Below, piece after piece: positions 34,599 through 44,071 of a stretch of DNA of 64,000 bases. The notes below the pieces were generated by a model. The model made no database searches, was not told the DNA's origin, and was given only the letters and a program-made list of their open reading frames with translations. Position numbers and translations under genes: made by a program. Source of the stretch: Syntrophus sp. PtaU1.Bin005 (GTDB lineage Bacteria > Desulfobacterota > Syntrophia > Syntrophales > Syntrophaceae); contig MVRU01000005.1 of NCBI GenBank assembly GCA_002067745.1, positions 1-64,000 on the forward strand, given 5' to 3'. Each line of letters opens with the position of its first letter. The first letter of the stretch is position 1.

Positions 34599-35294
34599 AT
34601 GGGACGCGCGGTAACCATCGTCGAGGGAGTTTATCTCATCGGGGGGCCTGACATTACCCGGTCGGAAGACGCGGCCGCCTATCTGATCGATTTCGGGAAG
34701 GAACAGGTCATGATCGATTCGGGCGCCGGTGGGTCTGCGGAGCGCCTGGAGCGGAACATTCTGGATTTGGGCCTCGATCCCCGGGGCATCTCCACGCTGA
34801 TCCTGACCCACAGGCATATTGACCATATCGGCGGGGCCCCGTATTTCCGCAAACAATTCGGATGCCGGATTCTCATGCATGAAGATGACGCAGAGGCCGT
34901 TGAGACGGGTGACCGCGTCCAGACCGTGGCCGACTGGTACCAGACAGCCTTTCCCCCCACTCCCGTCGATATCCGCATTTCAGGCGATGGTGGAACCCTG
35001 TTGTTCGGCGGGGAATCTCTGTCTCTTCTGCACACCCCGGGCCATACGCCGGGTTCCCTGTCCCTTTATCTGGATCGCGACGGGCGTCGCATCCTCTTCG
35101 GACAGGATATCCACGGTCCTTTCTTTCCCAGGCTTGGTGCAGATCTTGCGGCCTGGCGACGATCCATGGAAAAACTCCTCGATCTCAGGGCGGATCTGCT
35201 CTGTGAGGGCCATTTCGGCATCTATCAGCCCTGGGAGGAGGTCGAACGGTACATTCGCGAACACCTGAGAAGAAACAGCGGATGTCCGGGATAA
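34599..35294 (+). CDS. MBL-fold metal-dependent hydrolase
   Basis: 231-residue hydrolase of the metallo-beta-lactamase (glyoxalase II-like) fold. The metal ligands are in LTHRHIDH (His 71, His 73, Asp 75, His 76), followed by HTPGHTPGS, GQDIHGPF and a final EGHFGIY His. GGAGGA site before the ATG. It is probably co-transcribed with the acyl-CoA synthetase, so a thioester (acyl-CoA or glutathione-type) substrate is possible, but this is inference. Confidence 0.88.
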   Translation: MGRAVTIVEGVYLIGGPDITRSEDAAAYLIDFGKEQVMIDSGAGGSAERLERNILDLGLDPRGISTLILTHRHIDHIGGAPYFRKQFGCRILMHEDDAEAVETGDRVQTVADWYQTAFPPTPVDIRISGDGGTLLFGGESLSLLHTPGHTPGSLSLYLDRDGRRILFGQDIHGPFFPRLGADLAAWRRSMEKLLDLRADLLCEGHFGIYQPWEEVERYIREHLRRNSGCPG

Positions 35295-35297
35295 GAA

Positions 35298-38200
35298 TTA
35301 AAACATACGGTCGATTTCGTTCAGCTTTTCCTCGAGGCGACGGGCGGATACGGGGAACGCCGTTTTAAGCTCCTGGGCAAAAAGCGAAACTTTGTACTCT
35401 TCAACCATCTGGGAAAAATCGTCCAGGGCCTGCCTCTTTTTGTCCGATGCATGCTCCGAAAGCCCGTCTAACGCTTCCTTCAGCCGGTGGATAAAGGGCT
35501 GCAGTTCTTCCTCCCTGCGGCGGTCCTTCTCCCGGTTCAGAAAACCACGGTCTGCACGTATTTTAAGCGCTTTGAGGTAGCGGGGTATGTGCTTCAACCG
35601 CTTTTCTTCCCAGCGGAGGAGAAAATCCCCGGGAAGCAGCTCCTCCAGTTCACAACGGAGCTGCTTCAGAAATGCCTGTCCTTCGCGGTTTCCCCGCACC
35701 GAAAGCTCCAGTTGGCGCAGATCAGCGGCCGTTTCGGAATAGGCCTTCAGCAGCGGTTCCACCGCCTTGATCAATTCCTGGCCGTACATGAGGAGTTTCT
35801 CCCGGATCTTCCGAGCATGGTCGAGAAACTCTCCTTCCTTCCTTATTTCCAGCTCGAAGAGATCTTTTTTCACTTTATCCAGGAACAGGCTTTCCACCTT
35901 CCGGGCTCCCCCGAAATCCTCAGCCCAGCTTTTCAGCGGTTTCGGCAGTTGAAGAGCCTTCCGGAGATCCTTAAGCTCCCGGGAAAAATAAATCGAGTAG
36001 AGGGCCGCTACGCCTTTCGGGTGGACCATTGCCGCCTCTTTTCGGGTTTTGTAAAGGCAGAGATCGACGCAGCCTTCCGCGGGCGTCAGCGCAGGCCAGG
36101 CAAGGCCTGCGGGCGATCCATCGTGGGAGACCTCGACGGAATCCGGCAGATCGCCGAAGTTCCAGGCGGTGAAACCGGTTTTTTCCCAGATTCGGCGGGT
36201 CCGTTCAAGGGCTTTCGAATCCTTCCCGGCATTGACGCTCTGCTGAAGCACGGCAAGATCGCGTCCGGAAGCTTTTTCATGATTCTTGCCGTCCAGTACG
36301 GCAAAGCGGACCCGCAGGTAATCGGGCACTTCCGATTTCGACCAGGCCGCGGCGGGAATGTCCAGCGAAAGCGTTGTGCGGATCAAACCGGCCAGTTCGG
36401 GAATGAGAGGGCCGGATGGTTCGGTCAGATTTCGGATGAGACTGTCCGCCGTCGGTCCAAGGGGATGCAGCTTTTTCCGGTATTCCTTCGGAAGCCCCCG
36501 AAGCAGGGCCAGTACGCGATTTTTCAGCATTCCCGGGATCATCCAGTCGGCTGAACCAGGGGGAATGCCCGGCAGAAGGGCATCGGGGATCTGGATGGTC
36601 ACCCCGTCATCCTCTCTTCCCGGATCAAAGCGGTACACACAACGGTACTTGCGGCCCTCTACATCCACCTGGTCCGGATAGAGGGACAGTTCGTCCTCGT
36701 CGGGCACCTGGGACAGGACGTCCGCAAGGCTCATCCTGAGGAACGCGTCCCCGCCCTGATCACGGATCCTGCTCTTGAGGGTTCGCATATCACAGACTCC
36801 CGGGAGCCGCGATGCATAGAAGCTCTCCAGCACCGCATCGTCTTGAAGAAGATTCCGGCGGCGAATCTTATCCTCCATCTGCATGACCTCGGCAATGAGC
36901 TGGCAGTTGGCATGAAGAAAGGGAGGGAGCGTTTTCAGCTCGCCGTCTACAAGGGCACTGCGGATGAAAATTCTGTTCGATTCCTCCGGATCGACGGCAG
37001 CGTAGGAAACCCTGCGCCGAGGGACAATCACCAGGCCGAACAGGGAAACCTGTTCGAAGGCGACCACCTCTTCGCGGCGCTTCTCCCAGTGCGGTTCGGA
37101 ATAGGTGGAGGTGCAGAGCTCTCCGGCAATCTGCTCAATCCATGAGCTGTCGATATTTGCGGCGGTGCGGGCAAATAGCCGGGATGTTTCCACCATTTCG
37201 GCGGCGACAATCCAGTCGCCTCCATGATGGAACAGACCCGAGCCCGGATAGAGCATAACCTCCCGTCCCCGGGTCGCCGCATAAAAATTTTTTTCGCGCC
37301 GGCAGGCAATGCCTGAGAGATAGCCGCTGAGGATGGAGCGATGAAGAGCGGCGTAGAGATCTTTCTGTCCGGACTCCACGTCGATTTCGTTTTCGCCCTT
37401 TTCTTCACCTCCCTCCTTGAGGATGGTACGGACCTGTTCGTAGATCTCCTTCCACTCGCGCATTCTTCTCCAGGAAAGATAGTGAGTGCGGCAAAATTTG
37501 CGCATCTTCGTGCTGCTTTTGAGACGTTCCAGATTGTTCTCATAGGCTTGCCAGATGCGCAGCAGCGTCAAAAAATCAGAGGCCGGATCGACAAAGCGGC
37601 GATGAGCCAGATCTGCGCGACCTTCATCGTCAGCGGGCCGTTCCCTTGGGTCCTGGACACAGAGCCCCGAAGCGATAATCGTTGCCTCCTTGAGGCATCC
37701 CTCTTTTTTCGCTTCTAAAAGAATTCTGGAAATCCGCGGGTCCATCGGCATGCGGGCCATGCGACGGCCCTTTTCCGTAAGTCCGACTCCGAATCCTTCA
37801 TCCTCCGTGTTGTCGCCTTTCCTTTTTTTTTCGATCGTTACGGCGCCGAGTTCCTTGAGGACATCAAAACCATCGCGGATGCTTTTGAGATTCGGGGCGT
37901 CAATGAATGGGAAGGAAGACGGGTGGCCGAGGCCCAGCTTCAGCATGCGCAGAATGACTTCCGCCAGATTGGATCTCAGGATTTCCGGCACGGTGTACAA
38001 GGGGCGCCGGAGATAATCCTCCTCCGAATAAAGGCGGATGCAGACGCCGTTCTGTACGCGCCCGCATCGCCCCTTGCGCTGATCGGCGCTGCTTCGGGAT
38101 ATCGCCTGAACGGCCAGGCTGATCGTCCTTGTTCTGGGATTGTAGCGGGAAATTCGCGCGGTACCGCTGTCGATGACATAGCGGATTCCGGGAATGGTGA

Positions 38201-39146
38201 GCGAGGTTTCTGCAATGTTGGTGGCTACGACAATTTTCCGGGCGTTTGCCGGCGAAAAAACACGCCTCTGCTCGGACCAGGAAAGGCGTGCGAACAGGGG
38301 GAGGACTACCAGGTTATCGTAGCTCCGCCCTTCCAGGAGTTCGCAGGTATCACGGATATCCTGTTCCGTGGGCATAAAGATCAGGATGTCCCCGCGATGG
38401 TACTGCCCTGTTCGCAGTTCATCGACGGCACGGACGGCGGCGTCGACGGGGGAAAGGTCCTCCGAATCTTCATCCTCGGGCTCAATGGGCCGGTAAAGGA
38501 CTTCCACGGGGTAAACCCGGCCTGTAACCTCAACGACCGGCGCTCCGCCGAAAGCAGACGAAAATTTCTCCGTATCGATTGTTGCCGAGGTAATGACGAT
38601 TTTGAGATCACGTCTTCTTTGCAGAAGGGTTTTGAGATATCCGAGCAGGAAGTCGATATTCAGATTCCGCTCGTGGGCTTCATCGACGATGATGGTATCG
38701 TAGGCTCGCAGAAGCGGATCCCTCTGGCTTTCCATGAGGAGAATTCCGTCGGTCATGAGCCGGATGAAAGGTGACGGGCCGGAACGATCTTCAAAACGAA
38801 TCTTGTAGCCTACCGCCTGCCCGACGGTCTGTCCGAGTTCCTCGGCAATCCGCTCCGCCACGGTTACCGCAGCCACCCGCCTGGGCTGCGTACAGCCAAT
38901 GATGCCGGACATGCCCCTTCCCGCCTCCAGGCACATCTTGGGAAGTTGTGTCGTCTTGCCGGACCCGGTTTCTCCCGTGATAATCACCACCGGATGGCGG
39001 ACAATGGCCTGGACGATATCGTCCTTCCGGGAACAGATCGGCAAGTCCGCCGGGTACGTCACTTCGGGGCGGTTTTTCAGCCGGGCGCTCTTCCTGTCCG
39101 AATAAATTTCTGTCCTGGTCCTTTTTCGTGTGATCGTTTTTTGCAA
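35298..39146 (-). CDS. hrpA: HrpA-type ATP-dependent RNA helicase
   Basis: DEAH-box helicase of 1282 residues, the normal size of bacterial HrpA. Motifs in order: Walker A GETGSGKTTQ (58-67), TQPRRVAAVTVAERIA, DEAH (155-158), SATID, then QRKGRCGRV in the second RecA domain, followed by the HA2/OB-like part and the long HrpA-specific C-terminus (Trp-rich, coiled). In E. coli HrpA frees stalled ribosomes. The start is TTG at 39146 with no good ribosome site and no nearby ATG, so the exact N-terminus is unsure. It converges on the MBL gene with only 3 bases between stops. Confidence 0.94.
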   Translation of the reverse strand: MQKTITRKRTRTEIYSDRKSARLKNRPEVTYPADLPICSRKDDIVQAIVRHPVVIITGETGSGKTTQLPKMCLEAGRGMSGIIGCTQPRRVAAVTVAERIAEELGQTVGQAVGYKIRFEDRSGPSPFIRLMTDGILLMESQRDPLLRAYDTIIVDEAHERNLNIDFLLGYLKTLLQRRRDLKIVITSATIDTEKFSSAFGGAPVVEVTGRVYPVEVLYRPIEPEDEDSEDLSPVDAAVRAVDELRTGQYHRGDILIFMPTEQDIRDTCELLEGRSYDNLVVLPLFARLSWSEQRRVFSPANARKIVVATNIAETSLTIPGIRYVIDSGTARISRYNPRTRTISLAVQAISRSSADQRKGRCGRVQNGVCIRLYSEEDYLRRPLYTVPEILRSNLAEVILRMLKLGLGHPSSFPFIDAPNLKSIRDGFDVLKELGAVTIEKKRKGDNTEDEGFGVGLTEKGRRMARMPMDPRISRILLEAKKEGCLKEATIIASGLCVQDPRERPADDEGRADLAHRRFVDPASDFLTLLRIWQAYENNLERLKSSTKMRKFCRTHYLSWRRMREWKEIYEQVRTILKEGGEEKGENEIDVESGQKDLYAALHRSILSGYLSGIACRREKNFYAATRGREVMLYPGSGLFHHGGDWIVAAEMVETSRLFARTAANIDSSWIEQIAGELCTSTYSEPHWEKRREEVVAFEQVSLFGLVIVPRRRVSYAAVDPEESNRIFIRSALVDGELKTLPPFLHANCQLIAEVMQMEDKIRRRNLLQDDAVLESFYASRLPGVCDMRTLKSRIRDQGGDAFLRMSLADVLSQVPDEDELSLYPDQVDVEGRKYRCVYRFDPGREDDGVTIQIPDALLPGIPPGSADWMIPGMLKNRVLALLRGLPKEYRKKLHPLGPTADSLIRNLTEPSGPLIPELAGLIRTTLSLDIPAAAWSKSEVPDYLRVRFAVLDGKNHEKASGRDLAVLQQSVNAGKDSKALERTRRIWEKTGFTAWNFGDLPDSVEVSHDGSPAGLAWPALTPAEGCVDLCLYKTRKEAAMVHPKGVAALYSIYFSRELKDLRKALQLPKPLKSWAEDFGGARKVESLFLDKVKKDLFELEIRKEGEFLDHARKIREKLLMYGQELIKAVEPLLKAYSETAADLRQLELSVRGNREGQAFLKQLRCELEELLPGDFLLRWEEKRLKHIPRYLKALKIRADRGFLNREKDRRREEELQPFIHRLKEALDGLSEHASDKKRQALDDFSQMVEEYKVSLFAQELKTAFPVSARRLEEKLNEIDRMF

Positions 39147-39246
39147 GTCTTTCGCTGAATTATTTTATCGAGATTGCTCCGGCAGACGTCTCTTGTATTC
39201 CTGCAAAGAGTAACCGCATGATGACAGAGTCTCTGAACCGCTCTGC

Positions 39247-41148
39247 ATGACGAGGCATCGAGTGGCCTTATACAGAATTATCACCAGCAACAAAAATATC
39301 TTTCTGGAATACAACAGGTTCCGGAAAAAAATATTTTCCCAGCTCGCCCCGAGAGACAGCGAGTCCATTCTCTATCTTCTTCCCTGGATGATCAGTGTCA
39401 ATCACGAATCCGTCCCAGGCTACATGGATTCTATAAAGCATAATTTCCGTGTTTTCAACATTGAAACAGATCATGAAATCCGGAATAAAGAACCCATGTT
39501 TAAAAAATACTTCAATATCCAGAGTGCTGCGCCCATCCTGACCATGACGAGCAATGACCTGCTCATAGAGGGCATTTACACCATCGGGAGCGCCGGGACG
39601 ATCAGCCAGACCCCTTCTTCGGACTGCGACATCTGGATCTGCATCAACAGAGCCGATTATGACAGCGCGTCCTATGCCCAGTTTCTTAAAAAGGTTCATC
39701 GAATCCAGAACTGGATGGATGACAACCTGAAAATGCCTGTCCACTTCTTTGTGAGCGATATTGAAGATATCAGGCGATGCAGTTTTGGGGATGTGGACTG
39801 TGAAAGCTGCGGAAGCACGCAGAAGAAGGTCCTCAAGGAAGAGTTTTACCGCACCACCATTCTCATCGCCGGCAAGGTTCCCCTCTGGTGGGCTTCCTAC
39901 GATCCGCATTCCCCTTTGACCTATGATGGCGTCGCCGAGGAATTCCAGTCATCTCCCTCCGTTTACTACGATCTCATCGACATGGGAGATCTTGATTTCA
40001 TCGACAAGGAGGAATCCTTCGGTGCAGCCCTCTGGCAGTTGAACAAGTCCCTGACCCACCCGCTCAAGTCCATCATAAAAATGCTGCTGTTGAAGATGTT
40101 CCTCGAATCTCCTGAAGGCGACCTTCTCTGCCACCGGTTCCGCAGCCGGATTCTCAGCCAGGACAGAAAGCCTTATGACTTTGTCGATCCGAGCATTTTT
40201 ACGCTCATTGCCGTCCTGGATCATACACGGAACCTGGACAGGGATACGTATCACCTGATCATGCAATGCTTTTACCTGAGGTATGAGGTGAAGCTTTATT
40301 CCCGGCGGATAACCTTGAGGGAGGAAAAGACCCTTCCTCTTTTCAAGACATACGACCTGGACAGGAAAACGATCTACGATCTCAACCGCTTTACCGACTG
40401 GAGCTATTCAGCGCAGGTCCAGTTCGGAAAAACCATTTTCATGCTTCTCGTTCAGATATACAAGGACATAAGCGAGCTGGCCCGCAATGTGGCGGGGGAT
40501 GTCGCTCCCCAGGATTTGACGATTCTCGGCCGCAAGCTCTCCTCTTCCCTGAAAAAGAAACCCAACAAAATTCCCATTCTTCTCAGGCCTCTGGACACGC
40601 ATAACCTTCCATCGCTGACGGTTCGTTTCTGTGAGGGGGGCTGGCAGATCTTTCCCGGAAATGAATCCGAGACGATCATCTGCGAGAAGTCCGATCTCAC
40701 CTACTGCCTTGCCTATCTCGTCTGGAACGGCCTCTATTTCCCGGAGCTGATACGCATGCTTCCCAATCGCACCTTTGCCACGATGCCTGAAATGATCACT
40801 CTCAGCAAAAAGATCAAGAAAACCTTCGGGACCTATGATGTCAGCTCCATCGAGTTTCAGAATTTTCTTCAGCCGGAACATACGGAAAAAATGCTTCTTG
40901 TCAGCAATTTTGCCGAGGACCCGGACACTCGCTCGCTTGCCTCTCTTCGCATTCTCACTCTGAACAACTGGGGAGAACTCTACATCCATTCCTTTCCCCG
41001 CCCGGGGCGCGTTATTTCCTTCCTTGAAAATCTTTCAAAGAACCCCTATGATATAGAAAAGTTTTATTACAGTCCGCGAAACAGCCGCCATGGCGACAAG
41101 ATTCTCGAAGAAACAAAGCGCCTGGTCGCATCTTATCTTAAAGACTAG
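39247..41148 (+). CDS. cyaA: Class I adenylate cyclase
   Basis: Makes cAMP from ATP. 633 residues. The nucleotidyltransferase motif GSAGTISQ (114-121) followed by SSDCDIWIC (Asp 126 and Asp 128) matches the enterobacterial CyaA catalytic site. The rest follows the class I layout (MTSNDLLIEGIYTIGS, PLKSIIKMLLLKMFLE). E. coli CyaA has about 848 residues, so the C-terminal regulatory region is shorter or different. The ATG at 39247 has no clear ribosome site. The gene is 68 bases upstream of the glucan enzyme and probably in one transcript. No CRP gene is in the window. Confidence 0.9.
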   Translation: MTRHRVALYRIITSNKNIFLEYNRFRKKIFSQLAPRDSESILYLLPWMISVNHESVPGYMDSIKHNFRVFNIETDHEIRNKEPMFKKYFNIQSAAPILTMTSNDLLIEGIYTIGSAGTISQTPSSDCDIWICINRADYDSASYAQFLKKVHRIQNWMDDNLKMPVHFFVSDIEDIRRCSFGDVDCESCGSTQKKVLKEEFYRTTILIAGKVPLWWASYDPHSPLTYDGVAEEFQSSPSVYYDLIDMGDLDFIDKEESFGAALWQLNKSLTHPLKSIIKMLLLKMFLESPEGDLLCHRFRSRILSQDRKPYDFVDPSIFTLIAVLDHTRNLDRDTYHLIMQCFYLRYEVKLYSRRITLREEKTLPLFKTYDLDRKTIYDLNRFTDWSYSAQVQFGKTIFMLLVQIYKDISELARNVAGDVAPQDLTILGRKLSSSLKKKPNKIPILLRPLDTHNLPSLTVRFCEGGWQIFPGNESETIICEKSDLTYCLAYLVWNGLYFPELIRMLPNRTFATMPEMITLSKKIKKTFGTYDVSSIEFQNFLQPEHTEKMLLVSNFAEDPDTRSLASLRILTLNNWGELYIHSFPRPGRVISFLENLSKNPYDIEKFYYSPRNSRHGDKILEETKRLVASYLKD

Positions 41149-41216
41149 ATAAATCGTTCCATAAAACGTCAACAGAATCTTTTCAGCAGCCGTTTGATTC
41201 CATACGTAGGTGAGAT

Positions 41217-43922
41217 ATGCCGTCCGTTATATTTTATTTCCAGTTGCACCAGCCTTTCCGTCTTCATCCGGATCGGGATAAATTCCTCTGGGATGATGAA
41301 AACAAAGAGATTTTCCTTACCACTTCTGAAAGATCGTATCTCCCGGCTCTGGGAATGCTTACAGACCTGGTCCGGCGACATCCGGGCTTCCGGATAACCT
41401 TGAGCATGTCCGGAACCTTTCTGGAGCAGGCGACTCTATACGAACCCAGGGTGATCAATGCCTTGAGATCCCTCCTTGATGTCGGAAGGGGCAGTCAGCA
41501 GGTTGAATTTCTCAATGAAACGTATTTCCACTCTCTGACCTCCCTCTTCTCTGATCCGCATAAAGAGGAGTTTCGCGAGCAGGTAACGGGACACCGGGAA
41601 TGTATCCGCAAACTCTTCGGCATATTTCCCCTCTCGTTTCGAAACACGGAGCTTATCTACAACAACGCACTGGCGGATATTGTTGCCGACATGGGTTATC
41701 TTTCCATTCTCTGCGAACCGCGGTGGCATTCGGAAGATGCCTCGGAAGCAGATCCGATGCAGACCAATTCGGTGTACCGCGCAAGGGGAACGAACCTGAT
41801 TGTGATACCCCGCAATCGCGTTCTGAGCAATCAACTGGCTTACGGTTTTTCACAGCGGTACTTGACGCCGGAGCAGTATGCAGGCTCAATCGCCTCGGTC
41901 GACGGAACCGTGGTTCTGCTGGGCTACGATCTGGAGCATATCGGCGGCTACATCCGTGAAGATGAAGGCATCTTCGACTTCTGGAGAGGCATGCCCGCCG
42001 CCCTGGAAAAATATCCCGACGTCCGCATTGAAACACCAACAAACGTCGCGGCGCGCTACAAATATGAGACCTGTCCCTCCCTGGACCTGCAGAATTCGTC
42101 CTCTTCCACCTGGATGGATATCGTCAGGGACACCTTCGGGTGGATGGAAAGCCCGACGCAGTATGTGCTTTTCAAGGATCTGGAAAATATGGAAGGGTCC
42201 GCGCGCAGGGCCGGAAGCGAGTTTCTGACGCGCTGGCGCAATCTGACGACCTCGGATCAGCTGTACTATCTGAACAACAGGATCGATGCCAGGCAGTCCC
42301 TTTGCCGTTACAACAATCCTTACGATTCGTCGCCGGTCCGCGCCACTCAAATTCTCACCAGGAAAATCGATTACCTGGAAGGGTTCATCCAACGGTTTGA
42401 AATCCTGAAAAAGCCCGCAAGAACGCCCATTATGCTGATTACCCCTGAAACGGGCAGGCTGCCCCATGATATGGGGACCCTTGCCAAGTACATCTCGGGC
42501 AAGAGCGGGGGGCAGGGAGAGGTCGTCGCAGCCCTGTGTGAAGGGCTTCTGGCGAGGGGCATCGATGTCCATCTGGCCACGTTGAATCTGAAGAAGCGCT
42601 TTCAGCTGGAATCTCAAATGACCGAAAGCCAGTGGCGGGAAGTCCGCTACAAGATCGAAGCGGAAAACATTCACCTGGTCAGTTCCTCCATCTTCGCCGA
42701 CAATCTCAGCGCCTACTCCGGAGATCCCCTGCGGACCGCCGCCACATTTCAGCGCGAGATCGTCAACAACGTCATCAAAAACGTCCGTTCAATGCACGAC
42801 GGAAGGCTGATTATCCACAGCCACGACTGGATGGCCGGCGGCGTTATTACCGCCTATGCCAAATCCACCAATGTCCCGGTTCTGCACACGGTTCACAATG
42901 TCTTTACGGAAAACCTGCCTCTCAGCCTTCTGGAAGGAGTCAATCTCCAGGGCATCGGCGAGGAGATCTATTACTCCGAGGCCTATGGGCAATCCTGTGT
43001 CGATTGTCAGGCCACGGCCATCAAAAATGCCACCCTGATTAATTTTGTGGGAGAGCGGTTTCTTCGTGAAGTGGTGAACGACTTTTTCCTCGACCGCCCG
43101 CTGGTTCCACCCAGCGTTCGAAGTGAAGTCAAGGCCAAGTATTACAGCGATGCGGCCCGGGCGATCATCAATGCGCCGGCTTCCGTCATGTACCCTGAAA
43201 ACTGCCCATTTCTGGTCCGCACGTACGGGGTGGAAGATCCCATCATGGAGGCGAAAAGGGAAAACCTTGTGGAGTTCCAGAAAAGAACCGGATTGAACGT
43301 CGATCCGGATGCCATCCTCTTTTTCTGGCCCTCGCGACTGGATCCCGTCCAGAAGGGGGTTGAGCTTCTTGAAGCCATTGCCCATCGATTCATTTCAGCC
43401 TATCCCAGCGCCCAGATGGCCATCGTGGGGGATGGCATCGGGAGCGACCGCACCCATGTGGATATTCTGGGACAGATTGCCTACGCCTCCCAGGGACGGA
43501 TCGCCTATCACCACTTCGATGAAGGGCTTTCCATGCTGGGCTTTGCTGCGGCAAGCGACGTCTTCGGCGCATCCCTTTACGAACCCTGCGGTCAGATCGA
43601 CCAGGTGGGAAATCTGTTCGGAGCGACAGCCACCAACCGGGATACGGGCGGCTATCACGACAAGATTTCAGAATTGCGCCTTAAAATTGACGGAGCACCC
43701 CAGGATGTCGGCAACGGATTTCTCTTCCGCGACTACGATCCCGGCGGGTTGTGGTACGGGCTGGAAAAAAGCATGTTTTTCCACAGAAAGCCTTTGCACG
43801 TCAAAGAGGCCCAGATTCGGCGGATCATGAAGGAATCGCGGGAAAAGTACGACCTCCAGGGCATGATTGCCCAGTACATGCGGATCTATGAAAAGCTCAA
43901 TGGGGGCAAGCCACTCGTGTGA
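41217..43922 (+). CDS. GH57 alpha-glucan hydrolase fused to GT5 glycogen synthase-like domain
   Basis: 901-residue two-enzyme fusion. Residues 1-390 are a GH57 domain: HQP at 11-13, nucleophile candidate Glu 145 in FRNTELIYNN, acid/base candidate Asp 238 in LLGYDLEHIGG. Residues about 403-901 are a GT5 starch/glycogen-synthase fold: KSGGQGEVVAALCEGLLARGIDV (N-terminal glycine loop), HSHDWMAGGV, HTVHNVF, FFWPSRLDPVQKG and LYEPCGQIDQVGNLFG (substrate/ADP-sugar loop). A soluble cytoplasmic protein, with no signal peptide. It may both cut and extend alpha-glucan. An AGGTGAG site supports the start. Confidence 0.9.
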   Translation: MPSVIFYFQLHQPFRLHPDRDKFLWDDENKEIFLTTSERSYLPALGMLTDLVRRHPGFRITLSMSGTFLEQATLYEPRVINALRSLLDVGRGSQQVEFLNETYFHSLTSLFSDPHKEEFREQVTGHRECIRKLFGIFPLSFRNTELIYNNALADIVADMGYLSILCEPRWHSEDASEADPMQTNSVYRARGTNLIVIPRNRVLSNQLAYGFSQRYLTPEQYAGSIASVDGTVVLLGYDLEHIGGYIREDEGIFDFWRGMPAALEKYPDVRIETPTNVAARYKYETCPSLDLQNSSSSTWMDIVRDTFGWMESPTQYVLFKDLENMEGSARRAGSEFLTRWRNLTTSDQLYYLNNRIDARQSLCRYNNPYDSSPVRATQILTRKIDYLEGFIQRFEILKKPARTPIMLITPETGRLPHDMGTLAKYISGKSGGQGEVVAALCEGLLARGIDVHLATLNLKKRFQLESQMTESQWREVRYKIEAENIHLVSSSIFADNLSAYSGDPLRTAATFQREIVNNVIKNVRSMHDGRLIIHSHDWMAGGVITAYAKSTNVPVLHTVHNVFTENLPLSLLEGVNLQGIGEEIYYSEAYGQSCVDCQATAIKNATLINFVGERFLREVVNDFFLDRPLVPPSVRSEVKAKYYSDAARAIINAPASVMYPENCPFLVRTYGVEDPIMEAKRENLVEFQKRTGLNVDPDAILFFWPSRLDPVQKGVELLEAIAHRFISAYPSAQMAIVGDGIGSDRTHVDILGQIAYASQGRIAYHHFDEGLSMLGFAAASDVFGASLYEPCGQIDQVGNLFGATATNRDTGGYHDKISELRLKIDGAPQDVGNGFLFRDYDPGGLWYGLEKSMFFHRKPLHVKEAQIRRIMKESREKYDLQGMIAQYMRIYEKLNGGKPLV

Positions 43923-44071
43923 TCGTCCGGGCACCAGTCAAGAAGGATGCCGAAACGGCGAAGAGAAGGTGAAGGCTGCGTAAGCACCGGCGGACCGCAA
44001 GGCGGCGAAACCGACGCGGACGAAAGGCGAATCCGTGAGGTTTTAAAAAAGGACTCTCGAGGAAGAGCGTT
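43923..44071. other. Structured gap between the glucan enzyme and the DUF4139 gene
   Basis: About 150 bases, rich in short G/C stems (for example GCCGAAACGGC near 43951). No coding frame and no clear terminator. The two flanking genes converge. Confidence 0.3.

Noticed and set aside
35487-36554. A 355-codon plus-strand frame opposite hrpA
   Set aside because: Runs antisense through the well-supported helicase gene, with no family pattern and no ribosome site.
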